This document shows positions 1-12,950 of a stretch of 64,000 nt of DNA, piece by piece (position 1 is the stretch's first letter; the number at the start of each line of letters is the position of its first letter). The notes below the pieces were generated by a model that was given only the letters and a program-made list of their open reading frames with translations, made no database searches and was not told the DNA's origin. Source of the stretch: Piper betle (Eukaryota > Streptophyta > Magnoliopsida > Piperales > Piperaceae); the NCBI GenBank assembly GCA_033002965.1, contig JAURVB010013801.1, positions 62,001-126,000 on the forward strand. Reading direction: 5' to 3'. Both the position numbers and the translations under genes were made by a program.

Positions 1-2290
1 GTTTATCCAGATTGATCTAAATATGACGAATTGGCTATCTCATCTATAGTTCAGTACAGTTCTAAAAATTAGTATAGTTGCTTTTTTTAATAAAAAAAAC
101 GTCCCACTTACAAGTTGCGAGTTGCAACCCTTCGGTTAATGTGTTTAATATATAAATGAGAACATAACTTCGCATGCCTCAATGTCAATCAGCCTTCCAT
201 AGTTAAGTGTCGCTTCCATAATGATAGTTGTGCCAAACAGCCAAAGGGATCCAAGAGTGAGTAGCATTCATTTGATACTTGTTTGGCCTTACGGCCAAGA
301 AGTTGGTCGTCAGACCCGGTGAGTACATGAATTGCTAGTCCTTGATTCTTTTTTTCTTGAACTGTTAATCTTTTTATCAATGCTACTGGGTCAGTGTCTT
401 ATTAGGTGTTATAACCGCTCTATGTCATGTCTAAGTCACGCAACTGTTTATTTTTATGAGACAATTATTGCTATAAGTGACGGTTGTGAAGGTGCATTAA
501 GTGTTATAAATGAGGAAAAGAAGTTTAGAAAAAAAGAAGAAAATTACGTCTGAGCCATGAAAACCCTTGTACTTGCATTAAGATTAAACGTAAATAATAA
601 TAAATGATGGTTGAAACTAAATGTGGTTGGGATATATGGGGTGTGCAAAACTTCGCTCACCGCTCCAACCCGGTATACAGGGTGTCTGGTTCAGGGCAAT
701 GCACCGGGGTGGAGTATCCCTGGTTTTGGGAGAAACCCATGACCGCTGTTCACCCAAAAACTCTGGTCCAATGTTGGACCGGGAATGATAAGCATTAGGT
801 TCCGGTTCAGAGATGTATTGGTATATATAGACTAATGTTCCACTATATATATATATATATATATATATTGCAGGAGTAAAGTTATATTTAGAAGCATTGC
901 CTCAGACGGAAGTCTCAGTAGTGGGGTGATCGATTCCTGCTGAGTTCAAACACTCTCCCTAGCTAGGCATTTTTAATTATTTTTATTTTAATTTCCTCCT
1001 TTCAATTTTTTAAAATTCCCTTTTAAAGGAATTTATTTTTTTAAATTTCTTCTTTAAATGTATTTTTATTTTTAAAATGGACTTTTAGGGTGTGTGTGCC
1101 TTTATAATTTTAAATTTATTAATTTTAATTAAGTTTAACAATATATCTAAAGATTTGTTTTTATTAAAAATATACTTTTTTATGTATAAAAGAGAGATGT
1201 GAAATAAAAATTTTTATAGTTAAAAAAGTATTAAGTCATAAATAACTAAATATAAAAATTTTGAAATATTGAATAATAATATGTTAGTATGAGATGATAA
1301 CAAGGCTTGAAAGGAAATGACATATTTTTTACTTAAAATGCTTTCCAATTTTGTGTAGCAAATAACTCTTATAAAATTTTCAATAGTGAAAATATTTTAG
1401 ATATTATTAAATATTAAATTAGTTAAACCTGTCCAGGTTGAACCGATCATATCACGTACTACCTAAAAATTCAATATGGTCACGATATTTAAAACTATGG
1501 ACAAATCATCAACGCATTCATCATAACAACAATAGAAAGAACCTTATGAACTTCATTAAAACCTTTTGCTACATACTTGAAATCGATCTTTGGTTCATCA
1601 TCCTACTTGAGCAAATTGGTTTTCCATACTCATTTGGTGCTAATACTTCCAAATTTGATTATCTTAAGGAGAAGTTTGAAAATCTCTTGTTTACATATAT
1701 AGAGCATCAATGTCATCTTAATTACATTCTCTTTACTAGTCGGGATGATACAGGGCTTTACCAGTCGGGATGATACAGGACACTTCGAATTACCTGCTGG
1801 GCTGTTGATTGTACATATTTTCCGATTGTAGTTCAGAGTGTTCTGGTCTTGCTTCATGTAAGAATGGATTGGAAGAGACCAACTGTGCATGGTTGATTAT
1901 AGGACTCAGATAGGATTCGGGACTGGTGTTGGTAAGGGGTTGGAGGTCAAGTCATGCTGTTAAGGTTGAGGTAACTGACGGGCCAGAGTTGGTTGGAGGA
2001 CGGAGTATGACCGGAGGTGGGATCAGATAGGTGAAGGAGTAATATATATATCTATATATATATATATATATGGTTAACGGGGACAGTCTTACGTACAGGT
2101 CGGTAGAATGCCCACGTCAAAAATAAAAAATTTAAAAATAAAATAAAAGAACTTAAAAAAAAATGGTATTACGATCACAAATCACTAATATATGCATAAT
2201 GGACAGGCACACACATGAGCAGCCACTTCTTTAGCTTATATTCATAATATGCAAGTGGAAGTAACTATTGCTTTGAAAAAGAAATACTAA
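1..2290. other. Intergenic, no gene seen
   Basis: AT-rich non-coding DNA. It contains (AT)n tracts at about 844-867 and 2041-2070, and a short tandem duplication at about 1731-1782 in which the phrase AGTCGGGATGATACAGG occurs twice. The longest open frame (1438-1773, plus) shows no recognisable domain and has base composition like its surroundings. Confidence 0.6.
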
Positions 2291-2299
2291 AATTTGTCA

Positions 2300-3010
2300 A
2301 CTTCATTTAGTCAATGTATTTTTAGATGGATATCTTGGGGAGGATGTGTTTATGAGTCAACCAATGGGTTTTCCCTTGTGTGCGGTCTCTATAAGTTGTT
2401 TATGGATTCAAAGCAGTTACTGCCACAGTAATATCGGTATGTTTATTTTGATAATATTGAAAGTGATATCATCATTATATGGAGCTCCAGTGATGCCTTA
2501 TGCTCACTCATTTGCGTCTCTAGAACATTACTTCTCTATGAAAATGGTCGTCCCTTTCATTGCTTTTTAGGAATTGAAACGACCACCACATCACACGGTC
2601 TTCGTCTTTTTCAAACTAAATGTGCGTAGCACATTCTCATACTTCAGTTCTTATAAGGTATTTGAAACTCATTTCTAATTAGGTTGTGGCTGGCTCTAAG
2701 CTCTGGAGCTCAGGGGAACACCTCTATCTGAAACGACTTAAATCCTTCAATTACTTCTTGAGTTGCATGAGTTTTGATCAATGAGCGTTCAATAGTTTGG
2801 TTTGACAATAGTAATGCTTCGTGAAGCAATCAGTCCAATTTATCGTGGACGTGTTAAGCATATTGAAGACTTTATCCGAGAGCGCCTAGCAAATGTCTCC
2901 TTCCTAATTTATTTTGTTCCCGCTATAGATTAGACAGTATATGTCATAAACAAAGGCTTGGCTCATATCTCTCACAGTCTGTTCAAGTCCTCGAATGGTG
3001 AACTTGTTGG
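2300..3010 (+). pseudogene. Degraded Ty1/copia pol fragment (RT to RNase H end)
   Basis: Short segments in different frames read like the end of a copia polyprotein. Near 2310-2375 there is a match to the region just before the RT catalytic motif (FLDGYLGEDVFMSQPMGF). Near 2540-2635 a stretch resembles the FLGIE segment that follows the catalytic core. Near 2930-2990 there is a match to the conserved tail of the polyprotein (KGLAHISHSLF). Stops and frameshifts separate all of these, and I found no LTR pair. This is an old, inactive fragment. What I see is similarity in short blocks; the assignment to copia is from knowledge of the family. Confidence 0.6.
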
Positions 3011-5880
3011 GGAGTTTAAGAGATACACCAAAACCAATAGTTTCAAATTGCGTTCGCATGGATAGGAATTAGCATTCAAATAGAACATCTATCATTTCGT
3101 AAACTCAAGTAGTCATGCATACGATACTGATATAAGGTTTTTGCTTTCTTTACAAAATTATTCTGGTGCACACAGTTGCATCATCAACGATATGTCTTGA
3201 CTGTATGTGAAGAGATCAATACAATGAATAACACATTGCGGTGATTTTAATTACTTACACTGTATGCCGTGTACTTTTAGTTTCCGAGCTCGTGAAGGAC
3301 GTATTACGGCCACGCTTAAAATTAGTTAACCGTAACAAGATGATCATATCCTTGCACCATTATCTCTATTACAGTACATGAATGGACAGATACACACGTA
3401 AGCAGACACTTCTTAATTAGTTTTTGTTCATAATATTTAAATAAAATTAAATAGGGCTTTCCTTGAACAAAAGGGCTTGTAAGAATTTATTTATGAAATT
3501 GGGAGGATAAAAATATTTATAAGAGGGAAAATTGATTTAGTTGTCGATGGCCAAATTAGGCCTTTTGAATGCCGGTTTTAGCCGAGAGGCCACATCTGCC
3601 ATTGGTTGGCTCATCAGGCGCCAGCCATCTACTGCAGGGCACTTGGATTATTTAAGAGTAAATATGTCATATTAAAATTTCTCACTTTTTTCCTATATTT
3701 TTTCATCCTACACCTAATTTTATAAATAGGGTTCCACAAACCCGATTTTAGTTAAAAAAAAATCTCAATAAACTATTGCTTTGAAAAATATATATATATA
3801 TTTTGAAAGTAGAATTGCTCGCGGGAAAAAAAGATGTGGTGGAGATGATGAAGTTCACGTGGAATGGACCAGCATACAACCGGACTTGTGGAATGTAGTG
3901 GACCTTGTGGGGATGCTATGCTAAATATCTACCCTTCTCCTTTTAAATGATCCAAAGCCGTCACACCTCATTTTCTCGAGCTGATGCCCAACAAAGGAAA
4001 CATGCCCATCTATCTTAAATGAGAGATGTCTCCCAAGAAGCCATAATTGGCCCCTTTGTGCTGAAAGAAAGCTCGCTTTGAAGTTACCCATAGTGTATTA
4101 TCTGTTGATAATTTTTTAACTGTTTTCTCTCCTCATTTTTTTAAATCCAATGGTTCTTTCCTAAAAACTAAATTTCACGAGGAAATCTATTAGGAACATT
4201 TGGGATTTATTGGAACAATTTATTATAAACTTTGTTTCTTAGGAATAATTTATCAGAGTTTTTAGTGGGATTGCATCTGTGGACATGAGGAGCTATAGAA
4301 TAGCATTTTATGATTTTGCGTAACGGAAAAGATATAGGCACAAAGCTCACGGGGCCACCAAATAAGAGAAAAGATAAAAAGTTTTTTATGCACTATGGCC
4401 CTCTTTATGTGCACTGTTTTTAATATTTTTTAATTTAAGGTCTTTATGTGCACTCTGTTATGTACTATATTATTCCTTCTTTTAGTTCCATATAATTCTA
4501 AAAAAATATGAAGTCACAGTATAACCTGCTAAGGGCTTAAGAAAAGCGCTACAGATCCGAGTAAATATACCAATAAAATGTTGCTAAAAGCGGTAGCTAA
4601 GCCTGCAAATTAAGATTAAGACAAAGGAATGATCAACACATCACCTGTTGCGAAAAAAATACTCAAGTTCTTTAGTAGTGTTCTTCCCACTGAGGAAATT
4701 GAAAAGGACAATTATTTATGTAAAGTAGCAAACTTTTTTTAATGAACTTCCACGGCCTTGGGACATCTAGAACTATCCATGAATCTCAAACTTAAAAGTT
4801 AAAAATTGAATTTATTAATGTATTGACATTAAAATATCATATATCCATCCTAGAATTGAAAGATGAAAATTTGGGTTTCTTACTTCAAAATATCATATAT
4901 CACCCCAAAGAAAAAATTAAAAAAAATGTACGCCATTTACCCATATAAATAAATAAAAAGAAGAGATTGGGTACTAGTTCCTTAAGCTATTTTTTCCCAT
5001 CTTATTTAGAAGTTCTAAAAACCCAGGATACATAAAATTGTAAAGATATAAGTCATGAAACTCTCCTTTTTCACCTTGTGAAGTATTACTAAGCTAATTA
5101 ATAAGGAGTGGCTTCTGGTTCCCCTTTCCAATGGATTAAATAAATTCTTGAAAAAATGACCCGTTAAAGTAGCTTTAATATAATTAATAATTCTTGAAAA
5201 AGTGACCTGTTAAAGTTGACAAAACTCATAGTGTCCCACTGATTGTCGTACGTCCAGACTCCAGTTTCTACATTTCAACAAGTGAAAATGCACCTAAAAT
5301 ATATCCGGCGGTTTTGTGCAATACAACAAATTAATAATTAAAAGAATTTAATGGACAATACTAATTCTACTCATCAAGATGGTGTATTAGAATTTATTTG
5401 ATTAGAAATACGAACTGCACTCATAGTTATATAAAATTGCACACTAAAAAGTGAAAATCCTTTTTTATAACACAAACGTCTTTTCAGTCAACCCTGTAAA
5501 CAAGTTATATTTTCAGTACAAGCGTTTTTTTTAAGCCACTCCAAAGCTGTCATAGTTATGGTAATAGTCCCATTTTTTAATAATAATTAACAACTGTTGG
5601 TCGCATTTTTTAGGACCTTGCCGTGTTAGACCTCGACACTTGTTAAGTAGGGTCAGCACGTACGAGTCTCAAAAGTAGGAAATTCAATTAATTTACAGTT
5701 AAACCGTAGTGCGATAGCCAAATTCTCGTTAAGTCAAGGGTGCGACGCAAACCTCATTGCAATTAACATTAAGAACAAAAATTAATTTCATTCTCCAAGT
5801 CCGTTACACATGTGGTTGATCCAAAATCATTCGCCCATCGTCGACGGCCTTGCCTTTCTTTCTACTACTCATATCCCTAT

Positions 5881-5916
<36 letters not shown>

Positions 5917-7185
5917 CTCTTTCATGCTAAATTAATATTGTTTCAATTTTTCTCCTGAATCTATGTCGCTGCCGAGCTTAAATTTCAGTAGCAGGAGACG
6001 GGCAACTGGCCACTCATTTTGATCCGAGAATGGATAAAAGAAAACGGATTTTTGAGTGGGAACTTTTTATTTTTATTTTTATTGAGACTAACATTTGTTG
6101 GCTTGTTCATCCATTATTATTAATATTATTGTTATTATACATTATGTACTGCTTGCATTGGTGTGAGAGAAGCGGCAGTCCCTTTCCAAACAGGAAAAAT
6201 ATATAATTATATATTATCCCATCTCTCTGTAACTTTCCACCCGTTTCCACTGCCGTCTGGACTTTGGGCCGAGAAAGTGAAAGACACTTGCACCTTTTTT
6301 TTGTCACTAAGTTCATGTTTATCGGCACCAGTTTTGAGACCCCACGAGTGAGAACTTTTTTCCGTCTCCACTTAATTGTAACAGGGTCTCTTTCATCGCA
6401 TTATTCCCCCCCCCCCATCACTCTTGCACTTGCAAAAGGAATGGCCTATGGTCCCCTTCCCTCCTTGGCCACATCCTACCTTATATTCGTCAACTTTGAA
6501 ACTTTTTCTCTCCTCACTCCCGACGGACAGCCGATTTTTTCTCTCTTCCCCGTGCGCGAATGCTATATATCTTTTCCTGCGTCAAGAACCAAGCTGCTGC
6601 AAGCTATAGCTCCTGATCTTCCAAACATCCTGATCAGTACCACTTCCACTACAAGAGATACGTGCAGGTACCACATACTCTTTGTTTAGTACAATATGAT
6701 CAGACGTGTCGGTGCGGCAGATTTTGAGTATAAAACCGATCATCTTAAACATGCCATTATTATTAATTAATAATAACACATAAAAGTTGGAAGGAGGGGA
6801 GGGGGAAATGCAAAGAGAACAAGTACGCCGAGGAGGATTCGTGAATTATTTTAATACAACGATCGAATCCTCCTCGCTATCTCTCCATGGGCGTCAATCA
6901 AGAAGAACAGGCTCGCTATGTACAAAAATAACAAGCACGGGCAAACGACGAACTAAGCAGAGGAGGAGGTAAGCTACTCCTACTTCAAAAATAGCTCAGA
7001 CTTAACGGACAACACCGGATCGACGTTCCTCGCATATCTGCACTTATTTCACAGGCATTGACGCGGGGTGGGTAAACCCCCAGTACTATTTTTTTCCCCT
7101 ACTTTGCATGTACGTTAGTAGAGAGAAAGGGGGAGAGAGAGCTGTTTGTTGGTCACGGCGGATCAAACGATGAGATGTGAGATGC
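3011..7185. other. Intergenic, no gene seen
   Basis: AT-rich DNA with no frame I can assign to a protein. It includes a (TA)n tract at about 5884-5912 and a local duplication at about 5140-5216, where ATTCTTGAAAAA followed by TGACC and GTTAAAGT occurs twice. The last ~200 bases probably hold the 3' untranslated region of the minus-strand Dof gene. Open frames at 6107-6972 overlap each other on both strands and look accidental. Confidence 0.55.
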
Positions 7186-9555
7186 TTATGAGCTCTCATG
7201 GAAGGTTAAGGAGCGAGACAGAGCAGCAGGGTTGGCATGCAACACCTGGGAAGCACCTGCCGTATGGTTCCTCGCCTCAACGTCGGATGGGAAGGCTTTG
7301 AACAGGCCGCCCCCGCTGACACCATCGCATTTATCCTTGCTAATGCCCAGGGTGGCCCATATCGAGCTCTTCGCCGCCTCCCCTGGATCATCGATCCTCA
7401 ACGTCTTCGGAATCCACAGACACCTCTCCGACTGCTCCCGCTCCTTGTCGTTGCCGTCGCATTGTTCGATCGCATTCTCGTCCCTCGAATGCTTCCCGAG
7501 TGTGGGGGAGTTGGAGCCGGACACACAAGTGACGGCGGTGGGAGAAGGCGAGGAGATCCAGGGAACATGACCAGCCCAACCACCGGGCGCAGGTGCGGCG
7601 CAGCCCCAGTAGGCTGCTGCTGCTGCAGCTGGGAAGAAGGCCGGCACGGGGAAGCTCGAGTTGCAAAAAGGTGGTGCCGTCGGCGGTGGCATGGGAGCTG
7701 TCCATTGAGCTGGGTTCCATGGATAAGCCCATGGAGCTGGCGAGAAGCAAGGTATCTGAGCAAACCCCGGGTAGCAGCTAGCCGCAGCAGTTTGATCCCG
7801 GAGGTTCACCCTGTTGTTACCCTCCTCCGATGCATTGGTTGAAGCACTAACACATGAATTAGCCGCCGATTGCTGCTCACCTCTGCTCTGCTCTTCCTGC
7901 ACCACAAACCCGTTGCCGTGGCAGCTCTTCATCATGCTCTTCTCGGCCAGATTCAATACCGACGACATGGACTCGCAGAGAGGCGCATCCGTGCCAAAGC
8001 TCAGAACCGTCGCCCCGTTGGGCTTCAACGGCTTCCGGTGGGCCATTGCCTCCGCGTGGTCTGAACGAACGGCGGCGTCCGAGAGTGTGAGGTGCCGGTA
8101 GTGGCTGCCGGAGTTCTTGTTCTTGCGGCGGCCGGCGCCGACGGGGACGTTGCGCATGGTCCCGCCGGCGGTCCAGTACCTCTGGCAGTTCTTGCAGAAG
8201 TGGCGGGGCTGGTTGACGTTGTAGTTGTTGTAGTAGCAGAACTTGGTGTCGAGGCTGTTGCAGCGCGGGCACGGCAGGATCTTGTCCGGCTTCTTCAACG
8301 CCGGCTTCTCCTTGGAGTTGTTGTTGTTGTTGGCCTCGCTCTGTTCTTCCTCTGGTGGTTTCAATGGCGGCGCCTCCTTTTCCAGAGACGGTGTTTTGGG
8401 GTTTTCGCTCTCGGTTGTAGTAGCCGCAGCTTCGGCTTCTGATCCTGCTTCTGTTCCTGCCTTACTTGGAACAGCATCTTCCTGTTCATTCTTGGGATCT
8501 CCTTCATTATCTGCGTCCTGCTAAATCCATGGTAGTTGTTAACATGTCGAGTTTCCAGTCCTACTAATTACAAGGTTTGATATTGTCATATATAAAGTTC
8601 CAAGACCATGAAGTAGGAGCAGCTAATTAGAATTGAGAATGAGGAAAGAAATGAAGCAGCTCAAAATTAAATTGGTTGCTTTTTTATTTTTTATCTTTTG
8701 GTCACTACTAGAATGAAAAGCAGAAATAATTCTGTGTACAGTTAACTGATAATTTGATCCGAGGAAAAGAGTGTATAAAAATTGTGAGTTTTCATGAAGC
8801 ATGCAGCAAACACGATTTGTTATCAATAAAAAAGCAAAATTCGATGAAAATTATGTGTCCTACAGATGATAGAATTTCCGAATTAGACGTTCGAAGCTCA
8901 TACCAAGATTGCGAACAAGAAATGATTACATTTACGGGACAAAAAGGCCCAATTCAGAAGGAAACCAGAGGAGGAGAAAGTCACCTCATGTTCCCCTTTT
9001 TCCCTCAAAATTAAGACCAATCAGTAACTTCAAATTGCTTAGGCTTCCATAATCCTCGACAAAACCGTCAATTCACGACATAAAAACCGGCGCTTAAACA
9101 CGCAAAAACACTAGGCAAGACGAACCAAGCATGCACATACATACAAACATATTATGCCAATTTCACCATTTCCAATATATTCAAAAACCCAGAATCCAAT
9201 TAAGATCAACCCATTCCCTAGCCAGATAGAAGATCGAGATTTCAATGATCAGCAAATATTATAAATACGTACATACATATACACATATCTAGATATATAA
9301 AGAAGGGGAAAAAAAGAGGGACAAATTCAGAACCCAGCAAGCCATAAAGACAAACCAATGGTCATAATTAAGCCATACCTTGACCAGCTCAGGGCACCCG
9401 GCGGCCACGCCCACTTCACCCCGGCGGCCACGCTCACGATCAGGAACAGGCACATCCGAGTGGGCGCTGCCACCCTCCACCCCGGCGCAGGCCGGCAGCT
9501 GGATCGTCCTCCCGAACAGCTTGATTGCAGGATCCCGGGCATCCGACGACGCCAT
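7186..9555 (-). CDS. CDF: CDF-type Dof zinc-finger transcription factor (cycling Dof factor)
   Basis: Two exons on the minus strand: 9555-9379 (59 codons) and 8517-7186, separated by an 861-bp intron with donor CAAG|GTATGG and acceptor TTAGCAG|GAC. The product is about 502 aa; using the acceptor 3 bases upstream would add one Gln. Exon 1 carries the N-terminal CDF signature [15 protein letters not shown], a motif family linked to TOPLESS co-repressor binding. The Dof finger lies at about residues 138-192, with CPRC, 21 residues, then CKNC, and the usual [19 protein letters not shown] run. Two C-terminal CDF motifs are present: [13 protein letters not shown] (about 425-437) and the [10 protein letters not shown] block near 465, the region that in Arabidopsis contacts FKF1/GIGANTEA. 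Such proteins bind AAAG sites in the nucleus and typically repress CONSTANS/FT-type genes under clock control. The exons are much more GC-rich than their surroundings, as is common in monocots. All expected motifs are intact, so I consider it functional. The acceptor choice and the untranslated ends are inferred. Confidence 0.92.
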
Positions 9556-11462
9556 GCCTCCCCCCAGACAAAGAAACCGCCAAAACGCAACCCCCGGGGA
9601 AGAAACAAAGAAACAAACACTTTTTCTGTGGGAGGGGGGATGATCCTCTTGTATCGTCGGGCATACGAAATATGCAATCAGCGAGGGAGGGAGTTAACAG
9701 GAGAAGCGTGGAGTTCGATGGTAGCAGCAGGGAGGTGGTGGTGCACATCTTCTTTGGGGTTGTGGAGATGGAACCAAATAAAAGGTTTAACAGAAAAGAT
9801 AAAAGGGAAGAGGGAGAGGGGAGGGGGAGGTGTCGGGGCCACGTCAGCGGGGAGGGGAAGGAGAGCCACAAGTTCTTGTGGCCTTGGGATCCCGCTATTT
9901 GATTCTCTCTCGCGGAAGTGAATGCGCTCCTTTTGCTGACTCAACCCGTTCCCCCCCACCCTCCAAATTGCCGAGTCGCTAGCCGTGGCCCGAAAAAGGG
10001 CTCTGCTTTTTTGACCTCGTAAAAAAATCAACTTTTCTCTTCTCCTCTTTTTTATTTCCCCCCCCCCCCCCTTTTTTTTCCCCTCGGCCTCCCGCCTAAC
10101 CTGATCAGTTGGGAGTACTGCGGAGATTAAAATTAATTAATTTTTTTTCCGATTAGATTGAATGAGATGAGATAGTTAAAAAGACCGAAAAATTTACTTT
10201 TACGCCTATTTTTTAAAAAAAATCTAGGGTTTGGGTGAGGTATTCCTTAACGTTTTAAAATCACACTAACTACCATACTCCGACTTATACTTAGTACACG
10301 ACATATTTGATTCAATTAAATTAAATTATGTTATTCCCATTTAAATATGTGATTTTCGATAAAAAAATTAGTTTTGAAAAATTTCAAATCCAAAAATTGG
10401 ATGTGGACAAATAAAAGTGATGAGAATGCTTGACATACAAAACCAGTGAGGCTGACAGATAAAAATTTAAAACTATCGCCGCCGTCCATAGCACCCTCTT
10501 TGCTGCGGTGGTCTACTCTCAGTCGACCGGGCGGACGGGACATAGGCATTTGTGTCCAAAGAATACGAACATGGAAAAAAACTAGAAATAACCTCAGATA
10601 TGGAAAAACTCTAACGTTTGTCCCATATCTGTCAAGAACCTTCTTTGCTCCAAAAAAGAAAAAAACAATTTTTACAACCTGTTACTACGCAGACTGGTCA
10701 ATTCCCACTGAACCATGTGACATCTGGGTGGGAAACAGTGGATGTTCGTTGCATAATGGCTTCTTCCCGCGCTTACCTTGTAGATACGTAATTTTCTTTC
10801 TTCTTCTTTTTTCCCCTAAAACGTCCTTAGAGATTCTTAACTATAATTAAACACTTGTATCATCTATAAGCAAAATATCCGTTTGTATAAATCTAACCAT
10901 AACCAAATTTATGATTATATTATTATTATATAAGCTAAATGTACATGGTTGTCTGTTTGGCCTTTCAAGAAGCGACGCATCCAAAAAAGTATTTGTTTAG
11001 CTGTTGACATATTAGGTATACACCCATATGGGTTGGGCCCACGCAAGCCTACCCAAATCTAAGTGATTTGGTCTATTAATCTCTCAGGTTTTACATGTTC
11101 TAATTTGATTAGGATGTGATTAATAATCCTATTTTTATTAAGGCACACCCCGTCGTTGGAAGGCTAGGAGTTGTTTTTGTAAATAGAAACAATTTGTTAT
11201 AACAACAAAAAGTATTTTCACGAAGATAGTATTCTGTTCTATATTAAAAAAAATGGTTACATACAAAAATGAATAATTTATTATTTTTAATCATAAGCAT
11301 GACTATGGATTCACAAGGTAACATGTATATCAATTGTATTAATTTTTGATTTGATGTTTACTTTGATTCAATTTTCAACTAAAAAAGTCGATTAGAAGTC
11401 AAATAAAGCGAGTCTATATACGATTAGAAGTCAAATAACGTGAAACACTACACGTTGAATGA
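9556..11462. other. CDF upstream region and intergenic DNA, no gene seen
   Basis: The first ~500 bases are purine/pyrimidine-biased and include polypyrimidine runs at about 10055-10082, fitting a 5' leader or promoter of the minus-strand CDF gene. Further out the DNA is AT-rich and carries no recognisable coding frame. Overlapping frames at 9358-10031 lie in the leader and around exon 1 and are shadows. Confidence 0.5.
9839..9846 (-). promoter_or_regulatory. ACGT-core (G-box/ABRE-like) site upstream of the CDF gene
   Basis: On the minus strand the sequence reads TGACGTGG, an ACGT-core element of the type bound by bZIP or bHLH factors. It lies about 285 bases upstream of the CDF start codon, in either the promoter or the 5' leader. 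Only the motif is seen; its use is inferred, and short motifs like this occur by chance. Confidence 0.3.
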
Positions 11463-11473
11463 ATATATATATA

Positions 11474-12097
11474 GCCCATTTTTACTGTGCTCAAGCACAG
11501 GTAAGTTACATGTGCTTGAGCCATCCAGCCGTTGGATTCAAATCCAACGGCTGGATAAAATAAAATAAAAAAGGTTGGGGCGGCGCGCCGCCGCCCCGGC
11601 CGACGCGTCACTGCCGCCGCCGGCCGACCTGACGCTCGCGGCGACACCCTCCCCCCCACCACCGGCGGCGACGGGCGGCGGATCTAGCCGCCCCGCCGCG
11701 CCACCCCCTCCCCCGTCCCCCGTCCCCCGCCCGCCACCCCGCCGCGCCCCGCCCGCCACCCCGCCGCGCCCCGCCCGCCACCCCGCCGCGCCCCGCCCGC
11801 CACCCCGCCGCGCCACGCCCCCCCCAGTCCCCCGCCCGCCACCCCCCCCCCCGCGCCGCGCCCCGTCCCCCGGACCACCCCGCCCGCCACCCGCGCCGCG
11901 CCCGCCAACCCCGCCACCCCCCCCCCGGCCGTCGCTGTGGCCGGGCACCGCACTCCGCCGTCGTTGCTGCGGCGGCGCCGGCGGCCTCCCTTTTCATTTT
12001 TATTTTTGATCTTGGCCGTTGGATGCTAATCCAACGGCCAAGATCAAACTTGAGCACAGGCAGCTTGCCTGTGCTCAAGCATAGGAAACATATTTCC
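11474..12097 (+). mobile_element. Module A: GC-rich element with hairpin ends (plus orientation)
   Basis: Left end: hairpin CTGTGCT-CA-AGCACAG at 11485-11500, then a perfect 16-bp stem (ATCCAGCCGTTGGATT, loop CA) at 11523-11556. Right end: a perfect 19-bp stem (TTGATCTTGGCCGTTGGAT, loop GCTA) at 12006-12047 and a perfect 14-bp stem (CTTGAGCACAGGCA, loop GCT) at 12049-12079. The body between them is C-rich on the plus strand and includes four tandem 22-bp units at about 11729-11816. Open frames on both strands here are a by-product of having almost no A or T to make stop codons. Confidence 0.7.
11729..11816 (+). repeat. 22-bp GC minisatellite, four units
   Basis: The unit begins GCCCGCCACCCCGCCGCG and continues CCCC. 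It repeats without change at 11729, 11751 and 11773, and with a changed end at 11795. It lies inside module A and probably expanded by slippage. Confidence 0.8.
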
Positions 12098-12120
12098 ATA
12101 TATATATATATATATATATA

Positions 12121-12892
12121 AATGCTGCAGTGCACTGCAACGCACGGCCCGTGGGCCGTTGGATGAAAATCCAACGGCCCACGGGCCTCAAGTCCACACC
12201 CAATCCGTCCGACCCGTCTAACTCCATCCAACTGCCCGCGTGCCCGAATCCGCTGCCCGTCCGATGCTGTCCGCCGGACCCCGCTGCCGCCCTGCGACCG
12301 ACCCCCCGTCGCCGCGGCTTCCCTGGCAAGCGTCGCCTGTGGCCCTGCACCCGGCCCCCCACCGCGACCGACAAGCCCACCACCCCACCGCAACTCGCCG
12401 ACCCGCCCCAAGCCGCGGCGACCACCCCCGCCGTGGCCCCCCAAGCCGCCCGCCCCTCCAACGCGGCTTGGGGTGGGCCGGCGGGCTGCGGTGGGGTGGT
12501 GGGCTTGCCGGGCGTGGTGGGGGCCGGGCGCAGGGCTGCAGGCGGCGCTTACCAGGGAAGCCGCGGCGGCGGGGGTCAGTCGCAGGGCGGCGGCGGGGTC
12601 GAGCGGGTGGTGCTGTCCGAGGGAGCCACGGCGGGCGAGGGGGGGCGGGGTCGATCGCAGGGTGGCGGGCGGGGTCGGACGAGCAGAGCTTGCCCTGAGA
12701 GCCACGACGGGGGTGGTTGGCCGCAGGGCGGCGGGCGGGGTCGGGCGGCGTCGGGCGGGTGGCGGGTTCGGGCGGGCGGGCGGGTCGGCGGGTCGGCGGG
12801 TGGGGCTATGGATTGAGGCCCATGGGCCATTGGATTTTCATCCAATGGCCAACGGGCCGTGCGCTGCAATGCGCCGCAGCGCATTGCAGCAG

Positions 12893-12895
<3 letters not shown>
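12121..12895. mobile_element. Module B: self-palindromic GC-rich element between A and C
   Basis: Both ends carry related hairpins. The left one (12146-12187) is a perfect 19-bp stem, GGCCCGTGGGCCGTTGGAT with loop GAAA. The right one (12817-12858) is the matching arm GGCCCATGGGCCATTGGAT with loop TTTC and two mismatches. Outside them are TGC/GCA-rich ends next to the TA tracts. The interior is an inverted repeat: CAAGCCCACCACCCCACCGC near 12370 is matched by its exact complement near 12490, with a spacer centred near 12440. The ends differ in sequence from A, C and D, so this is a separate family that uses the same TA-tract niche. Confidence 0.65.

Positions 12896-12948
<53 letters not shown>
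12896..12948. repeat. (TA)n microsatellite between modules B and C
   Basis: About 52 bases of uninterrupted TA. It is the longest of the tracts bracketing the module cluster. Confidence 0.9.

Positions 12949-12950
<2 letters not shown>

Noticed and set aside
1438..1773. 111-codon plus-strand frame
   Set aside because: AT-rich, no domain, ends within a short local duplication; not distinguishable from chance.
6264..6689. 141-codon plus-strand frame
   Set aside because: No recognisable domain, no codon bias, and overlapped by other frames on both strands.
7206..8524. Long plus-strand and alternate-frame ORFs across the CDF gene
   Set aside because: They are shadows of the GC-rich Dof exon; only the minus-strand frame carries the Dof finger and CDF motifs.
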